In this document: positions 9,622 to 19,380 of the stretch, one piece after another
Numbering within the stretch: position 1 is the first letter of the stretch
How the letters are laid out: every line of letters begins with the position of its first letter
Source: Microbacteriaceae bacterium VKM Ac-2855
GTDB lineage: Bacteria > Actinomycetota > Actinomycetes > Actinomycetales > Microbacteriaceae
Reading direction: 5' to 3'
Length of the DNA stretch: 64,000 nt
NCBI GenBank assembly: GCA_013204985.1
Contig: JABMLG010000001.1
Span: forward strand, 554,574-618,573
The notes under the pieces: generated by a model
Seen by the model: only the letters and a program-made list of their open reading frames with translations
Told to the model about the DNA's origin: nothing
The model's database searches: none
Translations under genes and position numbers: made by a program

Positions 9622-10220
9622 CAGCGCCTCGGGCCGAGTCGAGCGAGCGAGAGCCGCAGCAGAGCCTGCACGCTGCTCGCATCAGAGGGTGCCGCCTCGG
9701 CGAGGACCTCGTCCACGGTGTCCGCGGCGGTGCGCTCGGGCCAGCCGAGACCGACGAGCGCCGACATGACGCTCTGCGCAGCGGTCGCCGTCGCTCCGGT
9801 CGCGCGTGCGGCGCGAGGCTGCACCGTGAGCTTCCCGGCCAGCGAGAGGATGATCAGCTTCGCGGTCTTGGGGCCGATGCCGGACACCTTCCGGAACACG
9901 GCGTCGTCCTCGTTCGCGACCGCGGCCGCGATCGCATCCGGTTCGACCGCGCCGATCACGCCGAGCGCCGATTTCGGGCCCACACCGGTGACGGCGATCA
10001 GCAACTCGAAGATCTCGAGCCGCTCGGTGTCGGCGAAACCGTACAGGGTGAGGGAGTCCTCTCGGACGATCAGCGTCGTCGAGACGATGGCCTCGGTGCC
10101 GATCCTCAACTCGAGAGCGTGCTCCGGGGTGACGTTCACGGCGTAGCCCACACCGCCGACCTCCAGAACCACGACGCTTCCGCGCGCGCTGAGGACGATG
10201 CCGCGGAGGGAGGAGATCAC
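9621..10220 (-). CDS. ruvA: Holliday junction branch-migration protein RuvA
   Basis: RuvA binds the four-way junction and anchors RuvB. The 199-residue protein starts [12 protein letters not shown] (OB-fold domain I), followed by the helix-hairpin-helix motifs [11 protein letters not shown] and [11 protein letters not shown]. The C-terminal RuvB-contact domain ends the chain. The GTG start at 10220 overlaps the ruvC stop by four bases (GTGA). A TAGACT hexamer six bases before the GTG, inside the ruvC coding end, could also give a separate leaderless transcript. Confidence 0.97.
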   Translation of the reverse strand: MISSLRGIVLSARGSVVVLEVGGVGYAVNVTPEHALELRIGTEAIVSTTLIVREDSLTLYGFADTERLEIFELLIAVTGVGPKSALGVIGAVEPDAIAAAVANEDDAVFRKVSGIGPKTAKLIILSLAGKLTVQPRAARATGATATAAQSVMSALVGLGWPERTAADTVDEVLAEAAPSDASSVQALLRLSLARLGPRR

Positions 10221-10798
10221 CGGGTCAGTCTAGGGGGTCGAACAGGCGTTCGACCGGAGGACTCGGCGGCGCGCCACGCCCGTTGCGCCGGGGTCAGCTG
10301 GTCGGAGTCCGGGCCCGCCGCTGCGATCGGCGCGCGCCACGCGTGGCACACCGCGAGCGCCAGCGCATCCGCCGCATCCGCGGGCTTCGGCGGCTCGGCC
10401 AGGCGCAGAACACGCTGGATCATCGTGGTCACTTGGCGCTTGTCGGCGGACCCGTAACCGGTGATCGCTGCCTTCACCTCGCTGGGGGTGTGCATCCCGA
10501 CGCTGAGACCGCGTTTCGCCGCAGCGTGCATCGCGACTCCGCTCACCTGAGCGACGCCCATCACGGTGCGCACGTTGGCTTGTGCGAAGACGCGCTCGAT
10601 CGCCACGGCGTCGGGCCGGTACTCGTCGAGTGCCGCCTCGATGCCGTCGGCGATTCCCAGGAGGCGTCGCTCCAGGGCGAGATCGACCGGAGTGCGGATG
10701 ACTGTCACGTAGACCAGCGTCGCGCGCCGATCGCGCGCCACGTCGACGATGCCGACGCCGCAACGGGTGAGACCGGGGTCGATGCCGAGGACGCGCAT
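10217..10798 (-). CDS. ruvC: Crossover junction endodeoxyribonuclease RuvC
   Basis: RuvC resolves Holliday junctions by paired nicking. The 193-residue protein begins [16 protein letters not shown] with the first catalytic Asp at residue 7. Further acidic residues lie in the [17 protein letters not shown] and YGSADKRQV regions, and the C-terminal block [14 protein letters not shown] carries the last catalytic carboxylates. It is the first gene of ruvC-ruvA-ruvB and lies 36 bases after yebC, a common actinobacterial order. No LexA-like box was found just upstream. Confidence 0.97.
   Translation of the reverse strand: MRVLGIDPGLTRCGVGIVDVARDRRATLVYVTVIRTPVDLALERRLLGIADGIEAALDEYRPDAVAIERVFAQANVRTVMGVAQVSGVAMHAAAKRGLSVGMHTPSEVKAAITGYGSADKRQVTTMIQRVLRLAEPPKPADAADALALAVCHAWRAPIAAAGPDSDQLTPAQRAWRAAESSGRTPVRPPRLTR
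10227..10232 (-). promoter_or_regulatory. TAGACT -10 six bases before ruvA GTG
   Basis: The hexamer TAGACT on the minus strand is separated by GACCCG from the ruvA GTG. This is the spacing expected for a leaderless start, but the site lies inside the final codons of ruvC. Confidence 0.4.
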
Positions 10799-10834
10799 CT
10801 CAGCGCGTCCCGGGCATCGGCTCCGCGGCCACGA

Positions 10835-11593
10835 TCAGTCGTTCTCGAGTTCGGCCTGCACGTCGGCGGACAGCTCGAGGTTCGTGTAAACGTTCTGCAC
10901 GTCGTCCGAGTCCTCGAGGGCGTCGATGAGTCTGAAGACCTTCCGCGCGGTCTCGGCATCGGCCTCGACCTGCAGCGACGCGACGAACTCGACGTCGGCG
11001 GCGTCGTAGTCGATGCCCGCCTCCTGCAGCGCCGTGCGAGCCGCGACGAGGTCGGTCGCCTCGGTGAGCACCTCGAAGGTCTCGCCGCGATCGATCACGT
11101 CGTCGGCGCCGAAGTCGAGTACAGCTCCGAGGATGTCGTCCTCGGTGACACCGTCGCCGTGCGGCACCGTGATGACTCCCTTGCGGGCGAAGTTGTACGC
11201 GACGCTGCCCGGGTCGGCCATCGTTCCGCCGTTTCGGGTCATCGCGGTGCGCACATCCGCCGCCGCGCGATTCTTATTGTCGGTGAGGCACTCCACGAGC
11301 AGAGCGATGCCGTTGGGACCGTAGGCCTCATAGACGATCGTCGTGTAGTCGACGGACTCACCCGTGAGTCCGGCGCCGCGCTTCACTGCACGGTTGATGT
11401 TGTCGATCGGTACGGAGGTCTTCTTCGCCTTCTGGATCGCGTCGACCAGCGTCGGGTTGCCCGCTGTATCGGCACCGCCCATCTTGGCCGCCACCTCGAT
11501 GTTCTTGATCAGTTTGGCGAACGACTTCGCGCGACGCGAATCCTTGATCGCCTTCTGGTGCTTGGTCGTCGCCCACTTGGAATGCCCGGACAC
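10835..11593 (-). CDS. yebC: YebC/PmpR family protein
   Basis: This 252-residue protein begins with the family signature [14 protein letters not shown] and continues [19 protein letters not shown]. Later blocks include [20 protein letters not shown] and [15 protein letters not shown]. YebC-type proteins were long annotated as transcriptional regulators; later work on the family links members to translation of difficult peptide stretches such as proline runs. Which role applies here is unknown. The GTG start has GAGGAG five bases upstream. The position just before ruvC is conserved in many bacteria. Confidence 0.95.
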   Translation of the reverse strand: MSGHSKWATTKHQKAIKDSRRAKSFAKLIKNIEVAAKMGGADTAGNPTLVDAIQKAKKTSVPIDNINRAVKRGAGLTGESVDYTTIVYEAYGPNGIALLVECLTDNKNRAAADVRTAMTRNGGTMADPGSVAYNFARKGVITVPHGDGVTEDDILGAVLDFGADDVIDRGETFEVLTEATDLVAARTALQEAGIDYDAADVEFVASLQVEADAETARKVFRLIDALEDSDDVQNVYTNLELSADVQAELEND

Positions 11594-11838
11594 GGTGCTC
11601 CTCGAATTCTTCCGTAACCGCGCGGTGACGCACGGTTCTTGCCGCCACAGTCTACGACGTGGCGTCCGCCCGGGCCGCAGGCGCGTCGCCGGGTCCGCCC
11701 TGGACCCGGGTAGCCCGGGTGGTCACGAACCGGCCCCGTCGGGCACGATCCGGGGCGGTCAGCGACAACCCGGGGCTCGCGCGGGGGCTTCCCGCGGCGG
11801 GCTTCGCGCGGGTCACTCGAGCGGGTCACTCGAGCGGG
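11594..11838. other. Gene-free interval between fpg and yebC
   Basis: This 245-bp interval holds no supportable gene. It contains a perfect 7-bp hairpin at 11704-11720 (acccggg / cccgggt), which could end the fpg transcript. A TAGACT on the minus strand near 11648-11653 is a possible yebC promoter element. Two and a half copies of a 13-bp tandem repeat lie at its fpg end. Confidence 0.5.
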
Positions 11839-11848
11839 TCACTTGAGC
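11810..11848. repeat. Three 13-bp tandem repeats across the fpg stop codon
   Basis: The unit gggtcactcgagc occurs at 11810-11822 and 11823-11835, and as gggtcacttgagc at 11836-11848. The last copy includes the fpg stop codon (tca 11839-11841 on the plus strand). Confidence 0.9.
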
Positions 11849-12699
11849 AGGCGCGAGAGCAGCCGATCGGCGAGGACCTTCCCCCCGGTCTGGCAGGTGG
11901 GGCAGTACTGCAGGCTGGAGTCGGCGTAGATCACCTGGCGCACGGTGTCTCCGCAGACGGGGCAGATCTCGCCCGCGCGACCGTGCACCTGCAGTCCGCT
12001 CTTCTTCTCGGCCTTGAGTTCGGACGCGGATCGGCCCTGCTCACGGGCGATCGCGTCGCGCAGGGTGCTCTGCACGGCGTCGTAGAGCCGTTCGATCTCG
12101 TCCGGCGCGAACGCCGCAGGCTTGAACGGCGACATCTTCGCCGTGTGCAGGATTTCGTCCGAGTAGGCGTTCCCGATGCCTGCGATCACGGTCTGGTCGC
12201 GCAGCACTCCCTTGATCTGAGCCCGACCGGCATCGGCCAGGATGCCCGCGAGCGTCTCGACGGTGAAGGCGGCGTCGAGCGGATCCGGCCCCAGGCGCGC
12301 GATCCCGGGCACCTCCAGCGGCAGATCGACGAGATAGAGCGCGAGGCTCTTCTTCGTGCCGGCCTCCGTGACGTCGAAGCCGGAGCCGTCCTCCAGCACC
12401 AGACGCGCCGCGAGCGGACTCCGACCGGGCTTCACGGGCGCGGTCGGCCGTGATGGCCGCCATCGGATCCAGCCGGCGCGGGCCAGGTGGATCACGAGGT
12501 GGTGCGGGCCGACGGAGAGATCCAAGAACTTGCCGTGCCTCGCCACACCGTTCACGGTGGCGCCGGCGAGATCCTTCGGCGAGATCGCGAAGGTCTTCAT
12601 CGCCGCGAACGACACCAGGTCGAAACGTTCGACGACACGCCCGCGAAGCCGACCGTCGAGGTCGGCCACGAGTGCGGTGACCTCCGGCAGCTCCGGCAT
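11839..12699 (-). CDS. Fpg/Nei family DNA glycosylase
   Basis: This base-excision repair enzyme of 286 residues removes oxidised bases and cleaves the abasic site. The N-terminus MPELPEV supplies the catalytic Pro2 and Glu3. The H2TH region lies around residues 165-215 (LADAGRAQIKGVLRDQTVIAGIGN). A C-terminal zinc finger has CPVC and CPTC pairs flanking VRQVIYADSSLQY, with the finger Q/T-GG end (CQTGG). Substrate choice between 8-oxoguanine and pyrimidine lesions cannot be decided here, so no Fpg/Nei symbol is given. TAAGCT lies six bases before the ATG, suggesting a leaderless transcript. Confidence 0.93.
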   Translation of the reverse strand: MPELPEVTALVADLDGRLRGRVVERFDLVSFAAMKTFAISPKDLAGATVNGVARHGKFLDLSVGPHHLVIHLARAGWIRWRPSRPTAPVKPGRSPLAARLVLEDGSGFDVTEAGTKKSLALYLVDLPLEVPGIARLGPDPLDAAFTVETLAGILADAGRAQIKGVLRDQTVIAGIGNAYSDEILHTAKMSPFKPAAFAPDEIERLYDAVQSTLRDAIAREQGRSASELKAEKKSGLQVHGRAGEICPVCGDTVRQVIYADSSLQYCPTCQTGGKVLADRLLSRLLK

Positions 12700-12705
12700 G
12701 GCTCC

Positions 12706-12711
12706 AGCTTA
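12706..12711 (-). promoter_or_regulatory. TAAGCT -10, leaderless start of Fpg/Nei gene
   Basis: On the minus strand TAAGCT is followed by GGAGCC and then ATG, so the predicted transcription start coincides with the first codon. Confidence 0.5.
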
Positions 12712-12725
12712 CGAGCAGAAGGTCG

Positions 12726-13361
12726 TCAGCGGCCGAAGCGAACCGCGGCCACGCGGTCGAGGAAGTAGGCGTGGAAGCGATGCTCGCCCGTGATCTCGGG
12801 ATGGAACGAGGTGCCGAGCAGATTTCCCTGCTCGACCGCCACCACGCGACCGTCGGCCAACGACGCGAGCGCAGTGGCGCGCGGGCCGACCGTGTCGACC
12901 ACAGGAGCTCGGATGAACACGGCGTGCACGGGAGGTACTCCGATCGCCGGGATGTCCAGATCCGTCTCGAACGAATCGAGCTGAGTGCCGAACGCGTTGC
13001 GGCGTACGGCGACGTCGAGCCCGCCCAGGCTCTGCTGCCCGGGGATCGCGTCGAGCACCGTGTCGGCCAGCATGATCAAGCCCGCGCAGGTTCCGTACAC
13101 CGGGAGCCCCGCGGCGATCGCGGCCTTCAACGGGACCGCGAGATCGAACGCTCTCGACAGCTTGTCCATCACGCTCGACTCCCCGCCGGGGATGACCAGG
13201 CCGGACACTGCGGCCAGTTCGGCGGGTCGACGCACGGTGATCACATCGGCCCCGAGGCCGCGCAACACCTCCGCGTGCTCGCGGAAGTCTCCCTGCAACG
13301 CAAGGACCCCGACGGTCAGGCCGTCGAGGTCCGTGCGTGCAGAAGCGTCTTTACCAGCCAC
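12726..13361 (-). CDS. pdxT: Pyridoxal 5'-phosphate synthase glutaminase subunit PdxT
   Basis: PdxT hydrolyses glutamine and feeds ammonia to PdxS in the DXP-independent vitamin B6 pathway. The 211-residue class-I amidotransferase shows [13 protein letters not shown] near the start, [11 protein letters not shown], the nucleophile loop [11 protein letters not shown], and the His/Glu pair in [16 protein letters not shown] 13361 overlaps the pdxS 3' end by 11 bases, so the two subunits are coupled, matching their assembly in a 12+12 complex. Confidence 0.97.
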   Translation of the reverse strand: MAGKDASARTDLDGLTVGVLALQGDFREHAEVLRGLGADVITVRRPAELAAVSGLVIPGGESSVMDKLSRAFDLAVPLKAAIAAGLPVYGTCAGLIMLADTVLDAIPGQQSLGGLDVAVRRNAFGTQLDSFETDLDIPAIGVPPVHAVFIRAPVVDTVGPRATALASLADGRVVAVEQGNLLGTSFHPEITGEHRFHAYFLDRVAAVRFGR

Positions 13362-14256
13362 GCTCGGCGAGGCGGTGCGGAGCGGCGAGGTCGGATACGT
13401 TGATGCCGACCATCGCCTCGCCCAGGCCGCGGGAGGTCTCGGCGATGACCTTCGGGTCGTCGTAGAACGTCGTCGCCTTCACGATCGCGGCGGCGCGCTT
13501 GGCCGGGTCTCCCGACTTGAAGATGCCCGAGCCGACGAATACGCCGTCGGCGCCGAGCTGCATCATCATCGCCGCGTCGGCCGGGGTGGCCACGCCGCCC
13601 GCGGTGAACAGCACGACGGGCAGCTTGCCCGTCGACGCGATCTCCGCGACCAGCTCGTACGGGGCCGAGAGTTCTTTGGCCGCGACGTACAGCTCGTCCT
13701 TCGTCAGCGAGGTGAGACGGTTGATCTCGCCCTTGATGGTGCGGATGTGTTTGGTCGCCTCGGAGACGTCGCCGGTGCCGGCCTCGCCCTTCGAGCGGAT
13801 CATCGCTGCGCCCTCGGTGATGCGGCGCAGCGCCTCACCCAGGTTGGTCGCGCCGCAGACGAAGGGAACCGTGTAGCCCCACTTGTCGATGTGGTTCACG
13901 TAGTCGGCGGGCGAGAGCACCTCGGACTCGTCGATGTAGTCGACGCCCAGAGCTTCGAGCACCTGGGCCTCGACGAAGTGACCGATGCGTGCCTTCGCCA
14001 TCACCGGGATGGACACCGCCGCGATGATGCCGTCGATCAGGTCGGGGTCGCTCATCCGCGCGACGCCACCCTGCGAGCGGATGTCGGCCGGAACGCGCTC
14101 GAGAGCCATCACCGCGACCGCCCCGGCCTCCTCGGCGATCTTCGCCTGTTCGGCGTTGACGACGTCCATGATGACGCCGCCCTTGAGCATCTCCGCCAGA
14201 CCGCGCTTGACGCGGCTCGAACCGAACTGCTCCGTGGCAGCCGTGGTCTCAGTCAT
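13351..14256 (-). CDS. pdxS: Pyridoxal 5'-phosphate synthase lyase subunit PdxS
   Basis: PdxS condenses ribose 5-phosphate, glyceraldehyde 3-phosphate and ammonia into PLP. The 301-residue TIM-barrel protein has the expected [22 protein letters not shown] start, [13 protein letters not shown], and the phosphate-binding [30 protein letters not shown] 14256 ([10 protein letters not shown]) has AGGACA upstream and gives the usual family length. An earlier in-frame start at 14313 would add an untypical Arg-rich head. Confidence 0.97.
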   Translation of the reverse strand: MTETTAATEQFGSSRVKRGLAEMLKGGVIMDVVNAEQAKIAEEAGAVAVMALERVPADIRSQGGVARMSDPDLIDGIIAAVSIPVMAKARIGHFVEAQVLEALGVDYIDESEVLSPADYVNHIDKWGYTVPFVCGATNLGEALRRITEGAAMIRSKGEAGTGDVSEATKHIRTIKGEINRLTSLTKDELYVAAKELSAPYELVAEIASTGKLPVVLFTAGGVATPADAAMMMQLGADGVFVGSGIFKSGDPAKRAAAIVKATTFYDDPKVIAETSRGLGEAMVGINVSDLAAPHRLAERGW

Positions 14257-14346
14257 TTCGAGTGTCCTGTTTCTGCGCACATGACCGTGCGCCGTGTCGA
14301 TGAGCCGTCTCACGCGCGGAGAACCGCGGCGGTGGCAACGGCATCA

Positions 14347-14352
14347 ATAGTA
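14347..14352 (-). promoter_or_regulatory. TACTAT -10, possible pdxST promoter
   Basis: TACTAT on the minus strand lies about 90 bases before the pdxS start, in the 124-bp gap after the HIT gene. The match to TANNNT is good, but no convincing -35 is seen. Confidence 0.35.
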
Positions 14353-14380
14353 GATGTTCACTCGTCGTTCAGACGCCCGT

Positions 14381-14914
14381 TCAGGCACTCGGCCACGCAT
14401 CCGCGATCGTCCGTCTCACGTCACCGAGAAGCTGGGGCAGCGCCTTCGTCTTGGCAATGATCGGGAAGAAGTTCGCGTCGGTTGCCCACCGCGGCACGAT
14501 GTGCTGGTGCAGATGCGCGGCGATCCCGGCCCCGGCGACCGCACCCTGGTTCATCCCCAGGTTGAAGCCGTCGTTGTTCGACACCTGGCGGATCACCCGC
14601 ATCGCGGTCTGGGTGAGCGAGCCGATCTCGGCCACTTCTTCTGCAGTGGCCTCGTCGTAGAGCGGGATGTGCCGGTACGGGCACACCAGGAGGTGGCCGG
14701 AGTTGTACGGGAACAGGTTCAGCAGCACGAACGCGTGGGTGCCGCGCGCCACGATCAGCGCGTCTTCGTCCGACAGGCTCGGTGCGACGCAGAACGGGCA
14801 CTCGTCGCGCCCCTTCGGCTGCCCCTGCTGGATGTAGACCATCCGGTGGGGAGTCCACAGCCGCTGGAACTCATCGGGGACACCGACCAGATGCTCCGAG
14901 CCTTCGATCTGCAC
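14381..14914 (-). CDS. HIT family nucleotide hydrolase/phosphorylase
   Basis: This 177-residue histidine-triad protein has the active-site motif HLHQHIVPRW near residue 138 and the upstream blocks CPFCVAPS and NLFPYNSGHLLVCPYRH. The HIT His catalyses phosphate transfer from nucleotide substrates. In actinobacteria this position-conserved relative of Ap4A phosphorylase-type HIT proteins follows thrS. GTG 14914 begins two bases after the thrS stop, so translation is coupled. A substrate such as Ap4A, which aminoacyl-tRNA synthetases make, would fit the context but is inference. Confidence 0.93.
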   Translation of the reverse strand: MQIEGSEHLVGVPDEFQRLWTPHRMVYIQQGQPKGRDECPFCVAPSLSDEDALIVARGTHAFVLLNLFPYNSGHLLVCPYRHIPLYDEATAEEVAEIGSLTQTAMRVIRQVSNNDGFNLGMNQGAVAGAGIAAHLHQHIVPRWATDANFFPIIAKTKALPQLLGDVRRTIADAWPSA

Positions 14915-14916
14915 CG

Positions 14917-16941
14917 CTAGACCTGCGCCTTCGTCGCGATCGCCTCGCGGATGCGCGCCACCGCGACATCACGCGGAATGCCGTTCTCCTGCGTGCCGTC
15001 GCGGAAGCGGAAGCTCACGGCGCCGGCGTCGCGGTCCTTCTCCCCCACGATGATCTGGAACGGCACCTTCTGCAGCGTCGCGTTGCGGATCTTCTTCTGC
15101 ATCCGGTCGCTGGAGTAGTCGATCTCGGCACGGACACCGGAGGATTTCAGCTCCCCCACGATCTCCTCCAGGTACGGGAGGTACTCGTCCGCGATCGGGA
15201 TACCGACCACCTGTACGGGCGAGAGCCAGACCGGGAAGGCGCCGGCGTAGTGCTCGGTGAGGATCGCGAAGAAACGCTCGATCGAGCCGAACAGAGCACG
15301 GTGGATCATCACCGGCCGCTTCTTCGTGCCGTCGGAAGCGGTGTACTCGAGCTCGAAGCGCTCGGGCTGGTTGAAGTCGAGCTGGATGGTCGACATCTGC
15401 CAGGTGCGGCCGATCGCGTCGCGCGCCTGCACCGAGATCTTGGGGCCGTAGAACGCCGCTCCCCCGGGATCCGGAACCAGTTCGAGCCCCGAGGCGATCG
15501 CGACCTCGCGCAACGCTTCGATGGCCTCGTCCCACTGCTGCGGTGCACCGACGAACTTGGGGTTGCCCTCCTCGTTGGTCGAGAGCTCGAGGTAGAAGTC
15601 GTTCAGCCCGTAGTCGCGCAGCACCTGCAGCACGAATTCCAGGTTGCGGGTCAGCTCGGCCGACACGTCCTCTTGAGTGACGTAGATGTGCGCGTCGTCC
15701 TGGGTGAGGCCCCGGACACGGGTGAGCCCCTGCAGGGTGCCGCTCTTCTCGTAGCGGTAGACGGTGCCGAACTCAGCCAGACGCAGAGGCAGCTCACGAT
15801 AGCTGCGGCCGCGCGAGCGGAAGATGAGGTTGTGGAACGGGCAGTTCATCGGCTTGAGGTAGTAGTCCTGGCCCTGCCGGGTGATGTTGCCGTCCGCATC
15901 CTGGAGCTCGTCGAGGTGCATCGGCGGGAACATGCCCTCGCTGTACCACTGCAGGTGGCCCGAGGTCATGAAGAGGTCACCCTTGGTGATGTGCGGCGAG
16001 TTCACGAACTCGTACCCGTGTGAGAGCAACTGCTCGCGCATGTACTGCTCGATCTCATAGCGGATGATGCCGCCCTTGGGGTGGAAGACCGCCAGCCCCG
16101 AGCCGATCTCATCCGGGAAGGAGAACAGATCGAGTTCGGCGCCGAGCTTGCGGTGATCGCGGCGCTGCGCCTCCTCGATACGGGCCTGGTGCGCGCGCAA
16201 CTCGTCCTTCGACGGCCAGGCGGTGCCGTAGACACGCTGAAGCTGTGGGTTCTTCTCGGATCCGCGCCAGTACGCGGCCGCGTTCCGGGTGAGCGCGTAG
16301 CCGTTGCCGATCATCCGCGTATTGGGCAGGTGAGGGCCCCGGCAGAGGTCCTTCCACACGGTCTCGCCGGTCTTGGGGTCGACGTTGTCGTAGATGGTCA
16401 GCTCGGCGCCGCCCACCTCCACGTTCGAGCCGTCCTCAACGGAGCCGCCGCCCTTGATGCCGATCAGCTCGAGCTTGTACGGCTCGTCCGCCAACTCTGC
16501 GCGCGCCTCGTCCTCGGTCACGACGCGGCGCATGAACCGCTGCCCCTGACGGACGATGCGGTCCATCGCCTTCTCCAGCGCCTTCATGCTCTCGGGGGTG
16601 AAGGGTTCTGCGACGTCGAAGTCGTAATAGAAGCCGTCGGTGACGGGCGGGCCGATGCCGAGCTTCGCCTCCGGATTGATCGACTGCACGGCCTGAGCGA
16701 GCACATGCGCTGCGGAGTGTCGCAGGATGTTCAACCCGTCGGGGCTGTTCAGGAAGACCGGTTCGATGCGGTCGCCGACGGAAACGGCGGCGGCCAGATC
16801 CTTCAACTCACCGTTGACGCGGATCGCGACGACGGCACGATCGGTGAAGTGCGTGAAGCCCGTTCCGGTCTCGGTCACTTCGATGCTCGACTCGACCGGC
16901 TCGCGATCCTTCGGATCGACGCTTTCGGGCTGTTCTGACAC
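14917..16941 (-). CDS. thrS: Threonyl-tRNA synthetase
   Basis: ThrS charges tRNA-Thr. The 674-residue product has an N-terminal TGS domain, the editing domain with [11 protein letters not shown], and the class II catalytic core ([45 protein letters not shown] with zinc-ligand Cys and His). A C-terminal anticodon-binding domain ([11 protein letters not shown]) completes it. GTG 16941 is chosen because AAGGAG then lies eight bases upstream; GTG 16950 would touch the ribosome site. TAAAGT at 16978-16983 on the minus strand is a likely -10. No T-box-like leader was recognised. Confidence 0.97.
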   Translation of the reverse strand: MSEQPESVDPKDREPVESSIEVTETGTGFTHFTDRAVVAIRVNGELKDLAAAVSVGDRIEPVFLNSPDGLNILRHSAAHVLAQAVQSINPEAKLGIGPPVTDGFYYDFDVAEPFTPESMKALEKAMDRIVRQGQRFMRRVVTEDEARAELADEPYKLELIGIKGGGSVEDGSNVEVGGAELTIYDNVDPKTGETVWKDLCRGPHLPNTRMIGNGYALTRNAAAYWRGSEKNPQLQRVYGTAWPSKDELRAHQARIEEAQRRDHRKLGAELDLFSFPDEIGSGLAVFHPKGGIIRYEIEQYMREQLLSHGYEFVNSPHITKGDLFMTSGHLQWYSEGMFPPMHLDELQDADGNITRQGQDYYLKPMNCPFHNLIFRSRGRSYRELPLRLAEFGTVYRYEKSGTLQGLTRVRGLTQDDAHIYVTQEDVSAELTRNLEFVLQVLRDYGLNDFYLELSTNEEGNPKFVGAPQQWDEAIEALREVAIASGLELVPDPGGAAFYGPKISVQARDAIGRTWQMSTIQLDFNQPERFELEYTASDGTKKRPVMIHRALFGSIERFFAILTEHYAGAFPVWLSPVQVVGIPIADEYLPYLEEIVGELKSSGVRAEIDYSSDRMQKKIRNATLQKVPFQIIVGEKDRDAGAVSFRFRDGTQENGIPRDVAVARIREAIATKAQV

Positions 16942-16977
16942 GACGGCCACTCCTTCACTCGCGGGACCAACCCTGCA

Positions 16978-16983
16978 ACTTTA
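16978..16983 (-). promoter_or_regulatory. TAAAGT -10 for thrS
   Basis: The hexamer on the minus strand lies about 37 bases before the thrS GTG, giving a predicted leader of roughly 30 nt that contains the AAGGAG ribosome site. Confidence 0.45.
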
Positions 16984-16999
16984 CCGGCGCGGCGACCGG

Positions 17000-17785
17000 C
17001 GCGTTCCCGCCGCGCGCCGCAGACGCGAAGCCGCGGCCTCGAACCCATCGCGCGATGCGCGCACGGTGTTATATGGTTCGGATCATCGCCGTTCCCGCTG
17101 TCGGGAACCCGCCGTACCGAACGGATTCGTCCGCGCGAGCGGCGCGACGGCGACGAACACCTCGGCACGACGACGACGAACATCACGGCACGAGGGAGTG
17201 CCGTGGAGAACAACGGGCAGTCCGGCTCCCGGCTCGCCCCGTCCCGGAGGGGACGCGGCCCGAGCGAACCCGGGCCGCGCCGGCCTGCCCGGCGACCCGA
17301 ATGAGTTCCTAGCGCACGCGGGAGCACGAAACCGGCCATGACCGCGCAGCAACCCGGTTGCGGAGCGGTCGTGCCCAGGATAGCGGTGAGACCGCTCCCA
17401 CCGTCGCGCCCCCGAACGCGCCGAAACGGCCGGAGTCGTCCAGGATCACCCGTGATCGGGGGGTCTGCGCGGGCTTGCTTGCGAGCTATGGTCAGATCCG
17501 TACACACAGACCATCGCCCTCGTCCCCGAAGACGGAGCACCGGTCGAAGAGAGGTCGCGACGGCGCGACACGCTTTTCCTAGAAGCGCCCGCATCCGTCG
17601 CGATCGAGAAGATCGCCGGCGCGGGCCACCCACCTGTTCCGGGATCTCACCGCTTTCGCTTATTCCCTGTGTAATCCCGGAATGCAGGTTGACGTCATGT
17701 ACGACCCCTGTGCGCGGTTCACCGCCGCGCCGAACCCACCCGACAGACCCACTCCCCCTTACGGCGGCCACTTCACCAGCCGGGG
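17000..17785. other. Gene-free, hairpin-rich leader before the EPS operon
   Basis: About 790 bp without a supportable gene separates thrS from the EPS operon. Between 17184 and 17457 it holds six perfect inverted repeats in a row: 17184-17205, 17240-17255, 17255-17278, 17340-17370 (nested, with gcaac-ccg-gttgc inside), 17382-17396 and 17444-17457. TTGACG at 17688 and TGTAAT near 17665 are isolated promoter-like hexamers without partners. No known riboswitch class was recognised. Open frames across it on either strand show no family resemblance. Confidence 0.55.
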
Positions 17786-19285
17786 ATGAGCGCCTACGGC
17801 CATGAGGCCGACTCCTTCCTGAACCCGTTCGCTGCCAGCGCTTCCCGACCCCGAGCGGACGCCCACAGCCGCAGCTGGCGCGCTCGCTACCGCCGCCGCT
17901 CGTTCGCCGCCGATGCGACCGCCATCTTCGTCTCGATGGCGGCCACGCACGCCGCCCTCGTCGTCGATGCACGGCTCGACGGCTCGCCGATCGCCGGACC
18001 CGATGCCCTCCCGATCGCGTTCGGACTGGCGTGGCTCCTCGCCCTGTTCATCGCCCACAGCCGCACGCCGCGGCACCTGGGCAGTGGGCTCGACGACTAC
18101 CGTCGCACCGTTTCCGCGACGGTGTGGGTCTATGGCGCTCTCGCGATCGCCGCAGTGCTGACCCACGCGACGGTGCCTCGGCTCTATTTCGCCATCGCGC
18201 TTCCACTCGGCCTCATCGGCCTGCTCACCGGCCACTGGCTCTGCCGTCGAGCCCTGTGGCGGGCGCGGTTGCGAGGCGAATCCCTCTCCCGGGTCATCGT
18301 GCTCGGCGAGCGCGGCGACGTCGCCTACGTCGTCGGACAGATCGAGCGGCGCCGAGGCCGAGTCGAGTACGAGGTGATCGGTGTCGCCGTCGCGTCGCTC
18401 GAGGCCGAGCACAGCATCACCGTGCGCGGCCGTGCGATCCCCGTGGTCAGCGCCATCGATCACGTGGCTCAGGCCGTCGTCGAATCGGGCGTCGATGCCG
18501 TGATCGTCGCGGGTCCCGTCGATGGAGGGAACGAGTTCCTCCGCAGGCTGGGCTGGGCGCTCGAGGAGTCGGCAGCCGAGTTGGTGCTCGCCCCGGGGCT
18601 GACGAACGTGGCGGGCCCACGGATCCATTGGCGCCCGGTGGAGGGTCTGCCGCTGATGAGCGTGGAGTTGCCCCAGTACTCCGGAACGCGGCACGCGATG
18701 AAGCGGTGTCTCGACATCGCACTGTCGGCATCCGCTCTCGTGCTGCTCGCGCCGCTGCTGCTCGTGCTCGCGGTGCTGGTGCGTCGAGACGGACCTGGCC
18801 CGATCGTGTTCAGCCAGCAGCGCATCGGTCGCCATGGGCGCCCGTTCACGATCTACAAGTTCCGGTCGATGATCATCGATGCCGAAGATCGTCTCGCGGC
18901 GATCGCGCACCTGAACGAAAGCACCGGACCGCTCTTCAAAGTGCGGAACGATCCACGGGTCACACCCATCGGTCGGGTGATGCGACGGTATTCCCTCGAC
19001 GAGTTGCCGCAGTTCTGGAACGTTCTGCGCGGTGACATGAGCCTGGTCGGCCCCCGGCCCCCGCTGGCTCGGGAGGTGCAGAGCTACGACGCGATGGTGA
19101 ATCGCCGGCTCTACATCAAGCCCGGCATCACGGGAATGTGGCAGACCAACGGCCGCTCCGAGCTCGATTGGGAGGACGGCGTCCGCCTCGACCTCTACTA
19201 CGTCGAGAACTGGTCGCTCACCGGCGATCTGGTCATCCTCTGGCGCACGGCGCGGATGCTGCTGCATCCGGTCGGCGCGTACTGA
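17786..19285 (+). CDS. Polyprenyl-phosphate sugar-1-phosphate transferase (EPS initiation)
   Basis: This 499-residue polyprenyl glycosylphosphotransferase would start the repeat unit by moving a sugar-1-phosphate from a nucleotide sugar to undecaprenyl phosphate. It has four N-terminal membrane helices (about residues 37-152), a nucleotide-binding-like middle domain, a further helix (about 306-333), and the catalytic C-terminus. The latter shows FSQQRIGRHGRPFTIYKFRSM, NDPRVTPIGRVMRRYSLDELPQ and GDMSLVGPRPP, with the Asp-Glu pair typical of the family. The closest named types are WbaP/CpsE. The sugar cannot be read from sequence. It is the first gene of the EPS operon. Confidence 0.93.
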   Translation: MSAYGHEADSFLNPFAASASRPRADAHSRSWRARYRRRSFAADATAIFVSMAATHAALVVDARLDGSPIAGPDALPIAFGLAWLLALFIAHSRTPRHLGSGLDDYRRTVSATVWVYGALAIAAVLTHATVPRLYFAIALPLGLIGLLTGHWLCRRALWRARLRGESLSRVIVLGERGDVAYVVGQIERRRGRVEYEVIGVAVASLEAEHSITVRGRAIPVVSAIDHVAQAVVESGVDAVIVAGPVDGGNEFLRRLGWALEESAAELVLAPGLTNVAGPRIHWRPVEGLPLMSVELPQYSGTRHAMKRCLDIALSASALVLLAPLLLVLAVLVRRDGPGPIVFSQQRIGRHGRPFTIYKFRSMIIDAEDRLAAIAHLNESTGPLFKVRNDPRVTPIGRVMRRYSLDELPQFWNVLRGDMSLVGPRPPLAREVQSYDAMVNRRLYIKPGITGMWQTNGRSELDWEDGVRLDLYYVENWSLTGDLVILWRTARMLLHPVGAY

Positions 19286-19380
19286 CCCGCTTCGCTCCCT
19301 CCTCCGGCGCTCTCGTGCGCCGATCCCGGCGACCCCGCGTGTCGTCTTCTTTCCCCTCTCTCTCCCGAAGGACTTCTCTT

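Noticed and set aside
16942-17060. T-box leader for thrS
   Set aside because: No T-box sequence or specifier hairpin could be recognised and the predicted leader is only about 30 nt.
17688-17716. TTGACG promoter for the EPS operon
   Set aside because: The -35-like hexamer has no acceptable -10 at 16-18 bases.
16875-17972. Long minus-strand frame across the hairpin-rich leader
   Set aside because: Arg/Gly/Ser-rich, without motif or ribosome site, and it overlaps both thrS and the EPS initiation gene.
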